Positions 1 to 7,418 of a stretch of DNA of 64,000 nucleotides are shown piece after piece. Source of the stretch: CAVPUA01 sp963708805 (lineage in GTDB: Bacteria; Actinomycetota; Actinomycetes; Mycobacteriales; Jatrophihabitantaceae); assembly GCA_963708805.1 (NCBI GenBank), contig CAVPUA010000001.1:620001-684000 (forward strand), read 5' to 3'. Under the pieces are notes generated by a model. It ran no database searches. It worked only from the letters and a program-made list of their open reading frames with translations, and was not told the DNA's origin. The position numbers and the translations under genes were made by a program. Numbering within the stretch: position 1 is the first letter of the stretch; each line of letters starts with the position of its first letter.

Positions 1-2
1 GC

Positions 3-218
3 AGCGCCGGCAACTCGCTCTTCCTGATCAACAACTTGATCACGCGCTTCGACACTCGGGTCACCGACTCGGCCCGGCTGAACGCCTACGACGCGCTGTG
101 GCCCTACGTCAGCCGGTGCCAGCAGCAACGGGGGCAGATCCCGAACTTCGTTGCCGTCGACTACTTCAACCAGGGCAACGTCTTCGCGGTGGTGAACCAG
201 CTCAACGGCGTGTCCTGA
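3..218 (+). CDS. PI-PLC-like phosphodiesterase, C-terminal fragment
   Basis: This is the last 71 codons of a gene that begins left of the window; the frame is open from base 3 to the TGA at 216-218. The end of the product (PNFVAVDYFNQGNVF) resembles the final beta-strand and helix of bacterial phosphatidylinositol-specific phospholipase C X-domain-like proteins, where a 'VAVDfyn.Gd' strand closes the TIM barrel. Such proteins are usually secreted phosphodiesterases. The catalytic histidines would lie upstream and are not visible, so activity cannot be judged. The gene ends directly against the convergent membrane-protein gene, with no spacer. Confidence 0.55.
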   Translation, partial: SAGNSLFLINNLITRFDTRVTDSARLNAYDALWPYVSRCQQQRGQIPNFVAVDYFNQGNVFAVVNQLNGVS

Positions 219-968
219 TCACGCCGTCGGATCCGGGGTCGACGGCTTGCCGCCGAGGAAGTCCTCCCAGTCGACCTGCAGTGGTTTCCAGCGCTTGTCG
301 AACGCGGCCGCCCGGCGTTGGGCGTGCTCGAGTCGCTCGCCGCGGTAGCGCCGCCGCGCCCACACCGAGTTCGGCCGGGCCAGCCGCAACGCGCCGATCA
401 GGCCGACCGGCAGCAGGAACACCGCGAAGAGCGCGGAGCGGTACTTGCCCTTGAGCGCGCAGGTCACCGCGAACACGCCGTCGATGATCAGCACGCCGGT
501 CGCGCTCAGCCGGACCACGCGTTCGGCGTCGCCGAGCCCGTCGATGCCGAACGGGGTGAAGCCGACGAGCGCCAGACCCAGACAGGCCGCGGCCAGGCTG
601 ACGGCCTCGACCGACAACTGGCCCTCGCCGCTCCAGTAGACGTCTTGCAGGTGCAGGATCAGCGCGAACTCGTCGAGCACCAGCGAGACCCCGACGCCGA
701 TCGCGATGGCGGCGATGCACCGGATCGTCAAGGTGTCGTTCGGGCTCACCGAGACGAACGCTCCGATGATGAGCAGGACGATGCCGGGCACGGCGTGGTG
801 GATGTGCACTCCGCTGCTCGTCACGTTGTTCTTGAACGGACCGCGCCCGTCACGGATGAGCCGGGTGATCGTCCGGGTCACGACGAACGTGACGACGAAA
901 CTCAGGAAGCAGAGCATCAGAGGCAGCTTGCCGGCGTCGATGACCTCGTGATGCCACCAGTGACGCAC
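219..968 (-). CDS. Conserved polytopic membrane protein
   Basis: The 249-residue product has about six hydrophobic segments. The first lies near residues 15-35, and the others fall between roughly 58 and 190. A charged, Arg-rich cytoplasmic tail follows. A conserved-looking motif, SGVHIHH near residues 52-58, sits at the start of a membrane helix. A second, DEFALILHLQDVYW near residues 100-113, places acidic and His residues in or near the bilayer. The pattern resembles uncharacterised actinobacterial integral membrane proteins. I do not recognise a function. The gene is intact and convergent with the phospholipase-like gene at the window edge. Confidence 0.6.
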   Translation of the reverse strand: MRHWWHHEVIDAGKLPLMLCFLSFVVTFVVTRTITRLIRDGRGPFKNNVTSSGVHIHHAVPGIVLLIIGAFVSVSPNDTLTIRCIAAIAIGVGVSLVLDEFALILHLQDVYWSGEGQLSVEAVSLAAACLGLALVGFTPFGIDGLGDAERVVRLSATGVLIIDGVFAVTCALKGKYRSALFAVFLLPVGLIGALRLARPNSVWARRRYRGERLEHAQRRAAAFDKRWKPLQVDWEDFLGGKPSTPDPTA

Positions 969-1101
969 GCCCTCACCCTAACTATGTCGCGCGCCGACAG
1001 CGTCACCCGAGTGGTACATCGTCGTTGTACGGGAGAACACAGGCGACGCAGCGCCCGAACGGTCCCGTCTCACCTCCGAACGGCAACCGAGGGCACTGCC
1101 C

Positions 1102-1800
1102 ATGAAGCGCATTCTCGTCCTGCTCTGCCTTGCCATCCTGACGATCACCCTCGGCGGCTCGCCGCCGGGAGCGTCGGCGCGGAGGTCCGTCCCGGTCACT
1201 GCGGTCGGATCCGTGATCACGCCCGTGGTCGACACCGAGCCGATGCCGGTGATCGACGAACAGCAAGCGCCTGTTCCGCTGGCGACGATCGCGAAGGTGC
1301 CCGTCGCGACGCCGCTCAGCGTCGCCGCGGTTCCCGAGTCGCATCTGGCCTATCTCACCGCCATGTACGTATCGGTCGTCCCGGCGGCTGAGCGCGCCGC
1401 GCTGGACGGTCGCTACGTGTTCGGCTACGACCTGCCCGGGCTGGCGTGTGGCACCGGCTGTTCAGGGCTGTTCGGCGGACAGGCCCGCTCGTCGTTCGAC
1501 GCCTCGTTCTTCGCCCTGTCGACCGGCTATCAGCGCAACACACTGGCACATGAAGCCGCGCATGCCTACGGATTCCTGTACCTGCCCGGTTACACAACCG
1601 AGAGCTGGCAGGCGTCGGGTGGCTGGATGACCCAGTTCCACGACGCGGCCGCCGGCTTCGTCGGCACGTACGACGCCGAAGCGTGGGCGGCCTGCGTCGC
1701 CTGGCAGGAGACCGGCTTCAACAATCGGGTCGACCAGGTGCGCGGAGTGTGCACCGGCGCGGCGGCCGCCATCGCGATGGATCCCATCGACCCGGCGTGA
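1102..1800 (+). CDS. Secreted putative zinc metallopeptidase-like protein (HExxH)
   Basis: The 232-residue product starts with a typical Sec signal peptide: MKR, then a hydrophobic core to about residue 20, then a likely cleavage after GASA. Near residue 153 is HEAAHAYG, an HExxH zinc-binding signature, inside a hydrophobic helix-like stretch. A third ligand is not obvious, although Asp and Glu residues follow (YDAEAWAACVAW). Several cysteines (CGTGC; the pair CVAW/VC) suggest disulfides, fitting export. I cannot assign a peptidase family. The motif plus secretion supports a small extracellular or cell-wall metallopeptidase, and the alternative is a catalytically dead relative. The frame is intact and monocistronic. 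Confidence 0.5.
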   Translation: MKRILVLLCLAILTITLGGSPPGASARRSVPVTAVGSVITPVVDTEPMPVIDEQQAPVPLATIAKVPVATPLSVAAVPESHLAYLTAMYVSVVPAAERAALDGRYVFGYDLPGLACGTGCSGLFGGQARSSFDASFFALSTGYQRNTLAHEAAHAYGFLYLPGYTTESWQASGGWMTQFHDAAAGFVGTYDAEAWAACVAWQETGFNNRVDQVRGVCTGAAAAIAMDPIDPA

Positions 1801-1864
1801 GCTGATCGAAGGGATCGGCCGTCGCAGTTCTCGCTATCATTTCGTCGCGGTTGGACCGCGGGCG

Positions 1865-2948
1865 TTAGCGGTCTTTGAAGTATTTGAAGAGATGGGCCTC
1901 CCGCAGCAACGCGACGCCGAGCGCTCCACCGAGCACGGCCCCGAGCGTTGCTGCGAGTGCGGTCGCTCCCGCCGAGATGGCCAGGTTGTGTGCATCCGCT
2001 GGACCGGGACCGGCTCTGGCCGCGATGAGAGCTCCGGTGACGGTTCCAGCAAGCAAGGCCGGCAGTGACCAGCTGAGGTTTTCGAGGAGCACGATCCAGT
2101 GGAGGTCCTGGCGGTGCCCGCCGTCGTGCAGTCGGGCCGCGAGTTCGAGGCGGCGGATTCTCACGCTAAGGAGTGCAGCCAGGATTCCTGCGATCGCGGC
2201 AAACACTGGTACGCAAAGAGAGACGCGGCTTCGGTATTGGGTTGCGCCGGTGAAGTTGTAGCCGAGGCTTGTGTTGAGCTGGCTGGTCTCGATGCTCGAC
2301 AGATCGATCGACGCTCCGGCATCGACGGTGATGGTGCCCAGAAGCAGCTGCCTGAGTCCCGACAGCTGGGGCCACGCCGAGGCCCAGCACTCATCGTATG
2401 TAGCCGAGGAAGACGTGGGCACGAGGGCCGCCCAGTCCAGACCGGGCCGGCGGCCATCCTCGGGGTAGGCGTAGACGCCGGCGACGGAGACGCTGCCATG
2501 GGTGGTGACGATGAGGGTGTTCAGCGATGACCCTAGGGTGAGGAGGACGTCGCGGGGAACGTAATCCGCTGGCTCCTGCTGCTTGCCCGTCGAGCAGCCG
2601 GGGAAACGTGCCGCTGATGTCATAGACCGGCACCGGAGTGCCGGGAACGGACGCCAGAGTCAGGGACGAGGTCGGGTCCTTGAGGGCTCCGGCTGCACGG
2701 ACGCCGGGCACGGCGTTGAGCGCGTCGCAAGCGGTGCCGTCGACGGCTCCTGGCGCCACCATCGTCAGGATCGAGGCACCGGATGCTTGGTACTGCCGGG
2801 CGGACTCGATCAGCCTAGCGACGGTGAGCGTGTCAACGGACGTCAGAGCGACAACCACCAAGGACAATGCGAAGCATAGGGTGAGGGTTCGGCTGGTGCC
2901 GGAGGCAATATCGCGGTGGACCTCGCTGAGCAGCGACCGAGCTTTCAC
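1865..2948 (-). CDS. ABC transporter permease (FtsX/MacB-like), bacteriocin-associated; frame interrupted
   Basis: About 360 residues when the frame change near 2590 is bridged (extra G after a gca codon). Topology is one transmembrane helix near residues 18-42, a large extracytoplasmic region, then three C-terminal helices. This is the FtsX/MacB half-transporter arrangement, without any nucleotide-binding domain. The start ATG overlaps the stop of the ATPase gene by four bases (ATGA), so the two are translationally coupled and surely form one transporter. With the upstream adaptor, lipoprotein and lactococcin-972-like precursor, the likely role is bacteriocin export or self-protection. This is the last gene of the cluster. 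Confidence 0.7.
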
Positions 2949-3577
2949 GTCTCGGCCAACGGTCCGGCGGCGTGGAAGGCAAACTCTGTGAGGTCGAGGA
3001 GGCCGGTGCAGGAGTCCCGGGTGCGGGGGTCGTGGGTCGCGACGAGGATGATGCGCTCCGGCGCTGCCATCGAACCGATCGCGGTGTTGACCTTCTCGGC
3101 GGTCACGACATCCAGCTGTGCGGTCGGCTCGTCGATGAGAAGCAGTTGTGGTGCCGCCGCGACAGCTCGGGCCAGCATGAGCCGTTGCGCTTCGCCGCCG
3201 GACAGTGAGCGAAACTGGTGGCGGGCGACATGCGCGAGTTCGAACTGCGTGAGCAGCGCGGCCGCGCGGGCGTCGGCCTCTTCGCGGTCGCTGCCGCGGG
3301 CGAGGAACGGCAGTGCGACATGATCGAGCGCTGTCCGTCTGGGCATGCCGTAGGGGCTTTGGAAGACCCAGTTGGCCTTGGATATCCCGTCGAGCCGAAC
3401 AGCTCCTTCGGCCGGGATTTCCCAGCCGGCGACGAGGCTCATCAGCGTGCTCTTCCCTGATCCTGACGGACCGACCAGCGCGTAGGTCTGACCGGCGTCA
3501 AATGTTGCGGTGATGTGGCGGAACAGCCAGGGCGAGCGCGAGTAGTGGTGACCGACGTCGATCAGCTCTAGCCGCAC
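2945..3577 (-). CDS. ABC transporter ATP-binding protein (lactococcin 972-type export group)
   Basis: The intact 210-residue ATPase has a Walker A (GPSGSGKST, near residue 37), a signature motif (LSGGEAQR, near 124), a Walker B with catalytic Glu (LLLIDEPT, near 146-153) and an H-loop (VATHDP, near 180). Its length and single domain match the LolD/MacB-type ATPases that energise FtsX-like permeases. It overlaps the adaptor gene upstream and the permease gene downstream. In lactococcin-972 loci a dedicated ABC ATPase accompanies the precursor; I assign this gene to that group from context. Export versus immunity cannot be separated from sequence. Confidence 0.85.
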   Translation of the reverse strand: MRLELIDVGHHYSRSPWLFRHITATFDAGQTYALVGPSGSGKSTLMSLVAGWEIPAEGAVRLDGISKANWVFQSPYGMPRRTALDHVALPFLARGSDREEADARAAALLTQFELAHVARHQFRSLSGGEAQRLMLARAVAAAPQLLLIDEPTAQLDVVTAEKVNTAIGSMAAPERIILVATHDPRTRDSCTGLLDLTEFAFHAAGPLAET

Positions 3578-4610
3578 CGTTGGGGGCCTTTCAGGCTCAC
3601 GCTGACGGGTAGTGGCCCGGTGGAGCGAAAGACGACGAGCGTGCTGCTCAGCTGAGAGCCGACGATCTGCACCGGATAACTCTGGGTCCCTGCATCGACG
3701 CAGCCCAGTTGGCTCGATGTTGCGGTGATCGAGGACGGGGGAGCGGGACGACCGACACCGGTTTGATCAACGATATGGTCGCCGGGATCGAGACGGTCGC
3801 TCCGGATGGAGCCCCCGCGACGACCCTCTGGTACGTGGGTGTGGCCAGGATTCGGCTCACATCGCTGGCCGTGGATAAGGCCAGTTGCGCGGACAGTCGG
3901 GCCGAGACGTCGTCGAGCTGGAGCTGCCGGTCGCCGGGGACGATGTCGGCGGGTACGGCGGTGATCGAGATGCGCGGGAGTGGGCCGACCGTGGCCAACG
4001 GTCCACCGGCGCTGATCGTTTGACCCAACGCGGCGGTGCAACTGGATGCGGTCACGGCCGTTGACGGGATCCAGGCGAAGTCGGCGAGGGGTATGTCATT
4101 TGCCGGGGCGTGACCGCCCGCGCCCGCGATGAGCATCCGCGCGGTGGCGACATCTTGGGCTGTGATTGCCGGGCCCGAGCTCACGGGCTTGCCGAGTCGC
4201 ACGAGCTCCTCCTTGAACGCGGTGACGTCGGTGCCGGTGAGCCGAATAGTCAGGTCGCGCCACATCGGGACGGCGGTGGCGAGATTGATGATCGGCTGCC
4301 CGTCGATCGCGAAGGTCGAGCGCCCGGACTGCAGGCTCGATCCTGAGGTGCACGTCGTCGCCGTGACGACGCCACCGAGCGGCGCGTAGACCCGGGTGTC
4401 GGGTGCGCGCTCGATGGCGAGGTTGACGGTTTGGTCATCCGAGAAGGGCTGGGGTACGACGGGTGCATCCGCGGCCGATCGAGGTTGGGGAAGCGATGTC
4501 GGTGTGTTCACGGGGCGGACGACGAAGAACGTCACGATGACGCCGATCGCGGCTCCGCACAGCGTCAATAGAGCGCCGAGCCCGACCTCGCCCCATGAGA
4601 CCCGGCGCAC
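3568..4610 (-). CDS. Membrane-anchored periplasmic-adaptor-like protein (HlyD/MacA-like); frame interrupted
   Basis: About 347 residues. An N-terminal anchor (residues 10-32) is followed by a Pro/Ser-rich linker and an extracytoplasmic domain. That domain contains a lipoyl-like half motif (YAPLGGVVT) and later a second beta-rich segment (GGPLATVGPLPRISITAVPAD). This arrangement, next to a MacB-like permease and ATPase, is that of the HlyD/MacA-type adaptors found with actinobacterial ABC exporters. The frame changes near 3745; the true C terminus continues with APPSSITATS and ends at 3568, overlapping the ATPase start by ten bases. The function as export adaptor is inferred from architecture and context. 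Confidence 0.6.
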
Positions 4611-5299
4611 CTATTTCCCGAGCCCGACGGAGGGATTGGAGTTGCATTCCAAGAACTTCGCTTTACCAGTCGCAGGGTTGAGGTACGGAAACGACATGGT
4701 GGGCGCGTCGCGTTCGTAGTCCTGTTCCGTATAGCCCGGGCCGACGGCGCCCACCCGGATGAGGCAGGCTGCCATCAGCTGCGCTATCGGCGTGTTGTTC
4801 GGGTTGGTGGCCATCTGCTGTCTGAGGTAGCCGATCCACTGCTCACCGCTCTGCTGCTCGCATCCGGGTAGGTCCGCGTTCGCCTGCGAGCCGGAAACGT
4901 CGCCGTTCCCGACCGAGTAGGACCCGTCGGGATTGAAACCTCTGAAGGTGAGACCCTTCGCCTTGAGACAGGCGCTCATACGCGCAGCGACCTCGGCCCA
5001 CTCTTGATCCGTTATCTTCTCGTCCGAGATGACGGACCGCACGAACGGTGAGTTCGATTGGATCCATGCGCTTCTGAAGTCGCTCGCGTACGGTCCGGTG
5101 AAGTTGGGGACGCCGGTGGTGCGTGCGGCGCCTTGCCGCTGGAGCATCCCGCGGACAAGGCCACCAGCACACACGCGGTCACGAGATAGCTCAGCCGAAA
5201 TGCGGTCCGTCGCGCTATGCCGCCCGGGGCAGAGTCATGACTTACTCCGGCCCGGAGCACTCGGTTCACACCCAACTCAACGCATCTCCTTGGTCTCAT
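4611..5299 (-). CDS. Putative lipoprotein of the bacteriocin cluster; frame interrupted
   Basis: The N-terminal part has a lipoprotein signal: a hydrophobic run ending LVALSAGC, whose lipobox cysteine is followed by a Ser/Gly/Pro linker. The frame shifts near 5130 into a mature domain of about 170 residues that ends CNSNPSVGLGK. The mature part contains several Cys and a helix-forming stretch (EWAEVAARMSACLKAKG) but no domain I recognise. The start is uncertain: ATG at 5299 has GAAGG almost abutting it, and a TTG at 5275 sits ten bases after AGGAG. The location between precursor and transporter suggests an immunity or accessory role, which is inference. Confidence 0.55.
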
Positions 5300-5323
5300 C
5301 CCTTCTTGAACTGCTTAGTGCGA

Positions 5324-5620
5324 CTACAGGACGTCCCAGAACGCCTGGTTGCCGCTGATCGCCACAGTCTCGGAGACGTCGGCCCACAGGCCACCGGCCT
5401 CGTTCGCCGACCGGTAGGTGCCGTAGTCGTTCGACACGCTCGAGCGGTGCTCCTTCGACGGGTGGTAATAGTCCGAGTAGTTGGTGCTGCCGCCCGCCCC
5501 ATAGGTCCAGGTGCCGCCGTCTTCGCTCTTGGTCGTTGCGAGAGCCGCGACCATCGGCGTCGCACCGAGAATCGCGACCGCCAGCGCTCCGACAACGGCT
5601 GCCCTCTTGCCTGTGTTCAT
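5324..5620 (-). CDS. Lactococcin 972-like bacteriocin precursor
   Basis: The 98-residue precursor has a Sec signal peptide (residues 1 to about 29, cleavage near AALA) and a mature part of about 69 residues, close to the 66 of lactococcin 972. The mature sequence begins with the family pattern: GGTWTYGAGG, then NYSDYYHPSKEH, then a short linker, Trp, and the C-terminal GNQAFW. This is the layout of the lactococcin-972 family, whose founder blocks septum formation by binding lipid II. A strong Shine-Dalgarno (AGGGAGG at 5627-5633) precedes the ATG by six bases. It is the first gene of a five-gene cluster carrying the transporter expected for this family. Confidence 0.85.
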   Translation of the reverse strand: MNTGKRAAVVGALAVAILGATPMVAALATTKSEDGGTWTYGAGGSTNYSDYYHPSKEHRSSVSNDYGTYRSANEAGGLWADVSETVAISGNQAFWDVL

Positions 5621-5661
5621 GACTTGCCTCCCTGATCGTCACCCGGATTGTCGAGGCTTCA

Positions 5662-5706
5662 ATTAGTCGTACTTACTGCGATAAATCGCGAGTAAAACTA
5701 CTAAAT
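5662..5706 (-). repeat. Long imperfect inverted repeat in the bacteriocin 5' leader
   Basis: Two arms of about 21 bases (5662-5682 and 5685-5706) are imperfectly self-complementary around a two-base loop. The inner part is strongest (GCGAT / ATCGC, plus TTACT / AGTAA with one bulge), and the outer TAGT/ACTA segments also pair. It is AT-rich against a GC-rich background. It lies between the predicted promoter and the bacteriocin start codon, so it would be transcribed in the leader or serve as an operator just downstream of the start site. Confidence 0.6.
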
Positions 5707-5720
5707 CCGTCTCTATGGGT

Positions 5721-5749
5721 ACCTTAGGTATATCGCATAGGCTCGTCAA
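5721..5749 (-). promoter_or_regulatory. Predicted promoter of the bacteriocin cluster
   Basis: On the minus strand TTGACG (5744-5749) and TAAGGT (5721-5726) are separated by 17 bases, matching a housekeeping actinobacterial -35/-10 pair (TTGAC and TANNNT). Transcription would start near 5714, giving a leader of roughly 94 bases that includes the inverted repeat. Confidence 0.55.
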
Positions 5750-6092
5750 CCACGTGACGTCAGAACCGGGCTCCGAAGAGTGACAGCGCCCGATCGCTGC
5801 GCACGGACTGGCAGCGCCTGGGCCAAATCCCGCGCTGCCGTTGGGACGTGAGCCCAAGAGCGGTCCGTGTCCGGCCGGCCGGGCCGACGGAGGGACCTTC
5901 CCGAGAGACCCGGCCGGTGATGCCGTAAAGAAAGGTCGTCGGAAATCGGTCGTTTTACTGGCGTGGGCACGTAGACACGTTCAGTCGTGGCGTCTGCCGT
6001 CGCCGAATCGCGCGCTCCAGGTGGCGAGCAGCGTTTGCATCCGTGATGCGCTGAGCCTGTGGACGTGCCCGGGCGCACCCGGTCGAGCTACC
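5750..6092. other. Non-coding stretch upstream of bacteriocin cluster and integrase relic
   Basis: I see no convincing gene here. The reading frames are short, lack signals and have no recognisable product. The stretch probably belongs to the degraded mobile-element segment that continues to the right. Confidence 0.4.
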
Positions 6093-6430
6093 TGTCTTGA
6101 CCATCGAGCAAGTCATCGAGTTCAGCGAGCGGATGCCCGAACGGTTCCGCGCCCTCATCCTCACAACCACCTTTGCCAGCCTGCGGTGGGGCGAGGTCAG
6201 CGCGCTCGCCGCTACGACCTCGACCCGGCCAACCGCGCCGTCCGCGTCCGAGCCGGCTTCGTCGCCGACGCCCTCGATGACCATCTGGCGGGGTTCGCGG
6301 ACCCAGATCCGGAAGCGCTGGTCTTCACCAGGGCGACCGGCCGACCGACCCGTCGCACGGCATTGAACAAAGGCGCTGCGATGGGAGGCCGCCGTCGCGG
6401 CGGTCGGTGTGCCTCAGGCCAGATCCGATG
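6093..6430 (+). pseudogene. Tyrosine recombinase (phage integrase) remnant
   Basis: Residues readable from 6097 (LTIEQVIEFSERMP, then LRWGEV) match the start of the catalytic domain of actinobacterial phage integrases, including the first active-site Arg in LRWGEV. The frame changes near 6205 and continues as RRYDLDPANRAVRVRAG, then LVFTRATGRP. The part after about 6390 is degenerate: no HxxR box and no catalytic Tyr can be read. The N-terminal arm-binding and core-binding domains are absent upstream. It lies just past the 3' end of tRNA-Gly, a common attachment site, so it is best read as the relic of an integrated element. Confidence 0.65.
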
Positions 6431-6508
6431 CGTTTCGCAGGCCGGCATTACACGTCCGTTGCCCGAGTCGAACGTGAGCAACCTCGACGATCACCGTCGG
6501 AACGGTTC

Positions 6509-6530
6509 AACCCCCGGAGAATCGGGGGTT
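6509..6530 (-). terminator. Hairpin terminator downstream of tRNA-Gly
   Basis: A perfect 8-bp stem (AACCCCCG / CGGGGGTT) closes a six-base loop just past the 3' end of the tRNA on the minus strand. No clear U-run follows, as is usual for actinobacterial terminators. Confidence 0.5.
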
Positions 6531-6538
6531 CTCGCTGG

Positions 6539-6609
6539 AGCGGGCGACGGGAATCGAACCCGCACAATCAGTTTGGAAGACTGAGACTCTACCATTGAGC
6601 TACGCCCGC
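6539..6609 (-). tRNA. tRNA-Gly (TCC)
   Basis: A complete cloverleaf reads on the minus strand. The acceptor stem is GCGGGCG/CGCCCGC. The anticodon stem TCAGT/ACTGA encloses loop CTTCCAA with anticodon TCC. The T arm contains GGTTCGATTCC. The discriminator T is followed by an encoded CCA (complement of 6536-6538). Confidence 0.95.
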
Positions 6610-6680
6610 AGAGCGCCGCGAACGGCGCCGCAGAGAGCATAGCGGCCGGACTTGTCGCGGGCCTTCTCTATGGTGCTGGC

Positions 6681-7187
6681 ATGGGCATCGACGAGCTTCT
6701 GAACGACATCTTCGGCCGCGTGCGCGAGCTGGTCCCCGGCACGGTCGACGGCTTGAACGAGGATCAGCTGGCCGCCCGTCCGGACGGGTCCGGCAACAGC
6801 ATCGCCTGGCTGGTCTGGCACCTCCCGCGGGTCCAGGACGATCACCTGGCGGGCGCGGCCGGCACCGAACAGGTCTGGCTGCGCGACGGCTGGCACGAGC
6901 GCTTCGACCTCGGCCTGGACGACTGCGACATCGGCTACGGCCACGACGAGTCCCAGGTGGCGGCGGTGCGGGCCTCGGCCGACCTGCTGCGGCGGCTATC
7001 ACGCGGCGGTCGCCGCCGAGACGCGAGCGGATCGTGTCCGGCTCTGACCGAATCCGACCTCGACCGGGTCGTCGACGAGAACTGGTCGCCGCCGGTCACC
7101 TTCGGCGTGCGGGTGGTCAGCGTCGCGTCCGACACCCTGCAGCACGTCGGGCAAGCGGCATATGTCCGCGGCCTGCTGGGCGCCTGA
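6681..7187 (+). CDS. DinB-like / DUF664 family protein
   Basis: The product is about 168 residues. The N terminus (FGRVRELVPGTVDGLNEDQLAARPDGSGNSIAWLVWHLPRVQDDHL) has the DinB four-helix-bundle pattern, with the metal-ligand His in WHL. The C terminus (DTLQHVGQAAYVRGLL) supplies a second His in the usual position. Members are metal-dependent thiol transferases in the mycothiol/bacillithiol world, but substrates of this subgroup are unknown. Residues 103-122 read out of frame. The natural sequence there is GYHAAVAAETRA in the neighbouring frame, so several compensating single-base changes lie between about 6989 and 7045. Not linked to tig by function. Confidence 0.7.
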   Translation: MGIDELLNDIFGRVRELVPGTVDGLNEDQLAARPDGSGNSIAWLVWHLPRVQDDHLAGAAGTEQVWLRDGWHERFDLGLDDCDIGYGHDESQVAAVRASADLLRRLSRGGRRRDASGSCPALTESDLDRVVDENWSPPVTFGVRVVSVASDTLQHVGQAAYVRGLLGA

Positions 7188-7237
7188 AGTGCGTTCGTGG
7201 CCGGCCCGGTCCACTAGACTTCGGAGTCGCCGTCGCC

Positions 7238-7311
7238 CGGGGTGTGGCGCAGTTTGGTAGCGCACTCGCTTTGGGAGCGAGGGGCCGTGGGTTCGAATCC
7301 CGCCACCCCGA
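7238..7311 (+). tRNA. tRNA-Pro (TGG)
   Basis: The cloverleaf is complete: acceptor stem CGGGGTG/CACCCCG, anticodon stem CTCGC/GCGAG enclosing TTTGGGA with anticodon TGG, T arm GGTTCGAATCC and discriminator A. CCA is not encoded. It stands directly upstream of tig, as in many actinobacteria. Confidence 0.95.
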
Positions 7312-7418
7312 CTTTGGCGGCAGCCGCCGCGCAGACGCGTCTATTCTTGGGCGTTCGCCTGTGAACCACTGACGAACCACGATCCCGCCATCCGATTCAG
7401 CTAGGAGCGATCAGCACT

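Noticed and set aside
6600..7002. Minus-strand open frames over the DinB-like gene
   Set aside because: Arg/Pro-rich shadows without a start signal; the plus-strand DinB helices and His residues are convincing.
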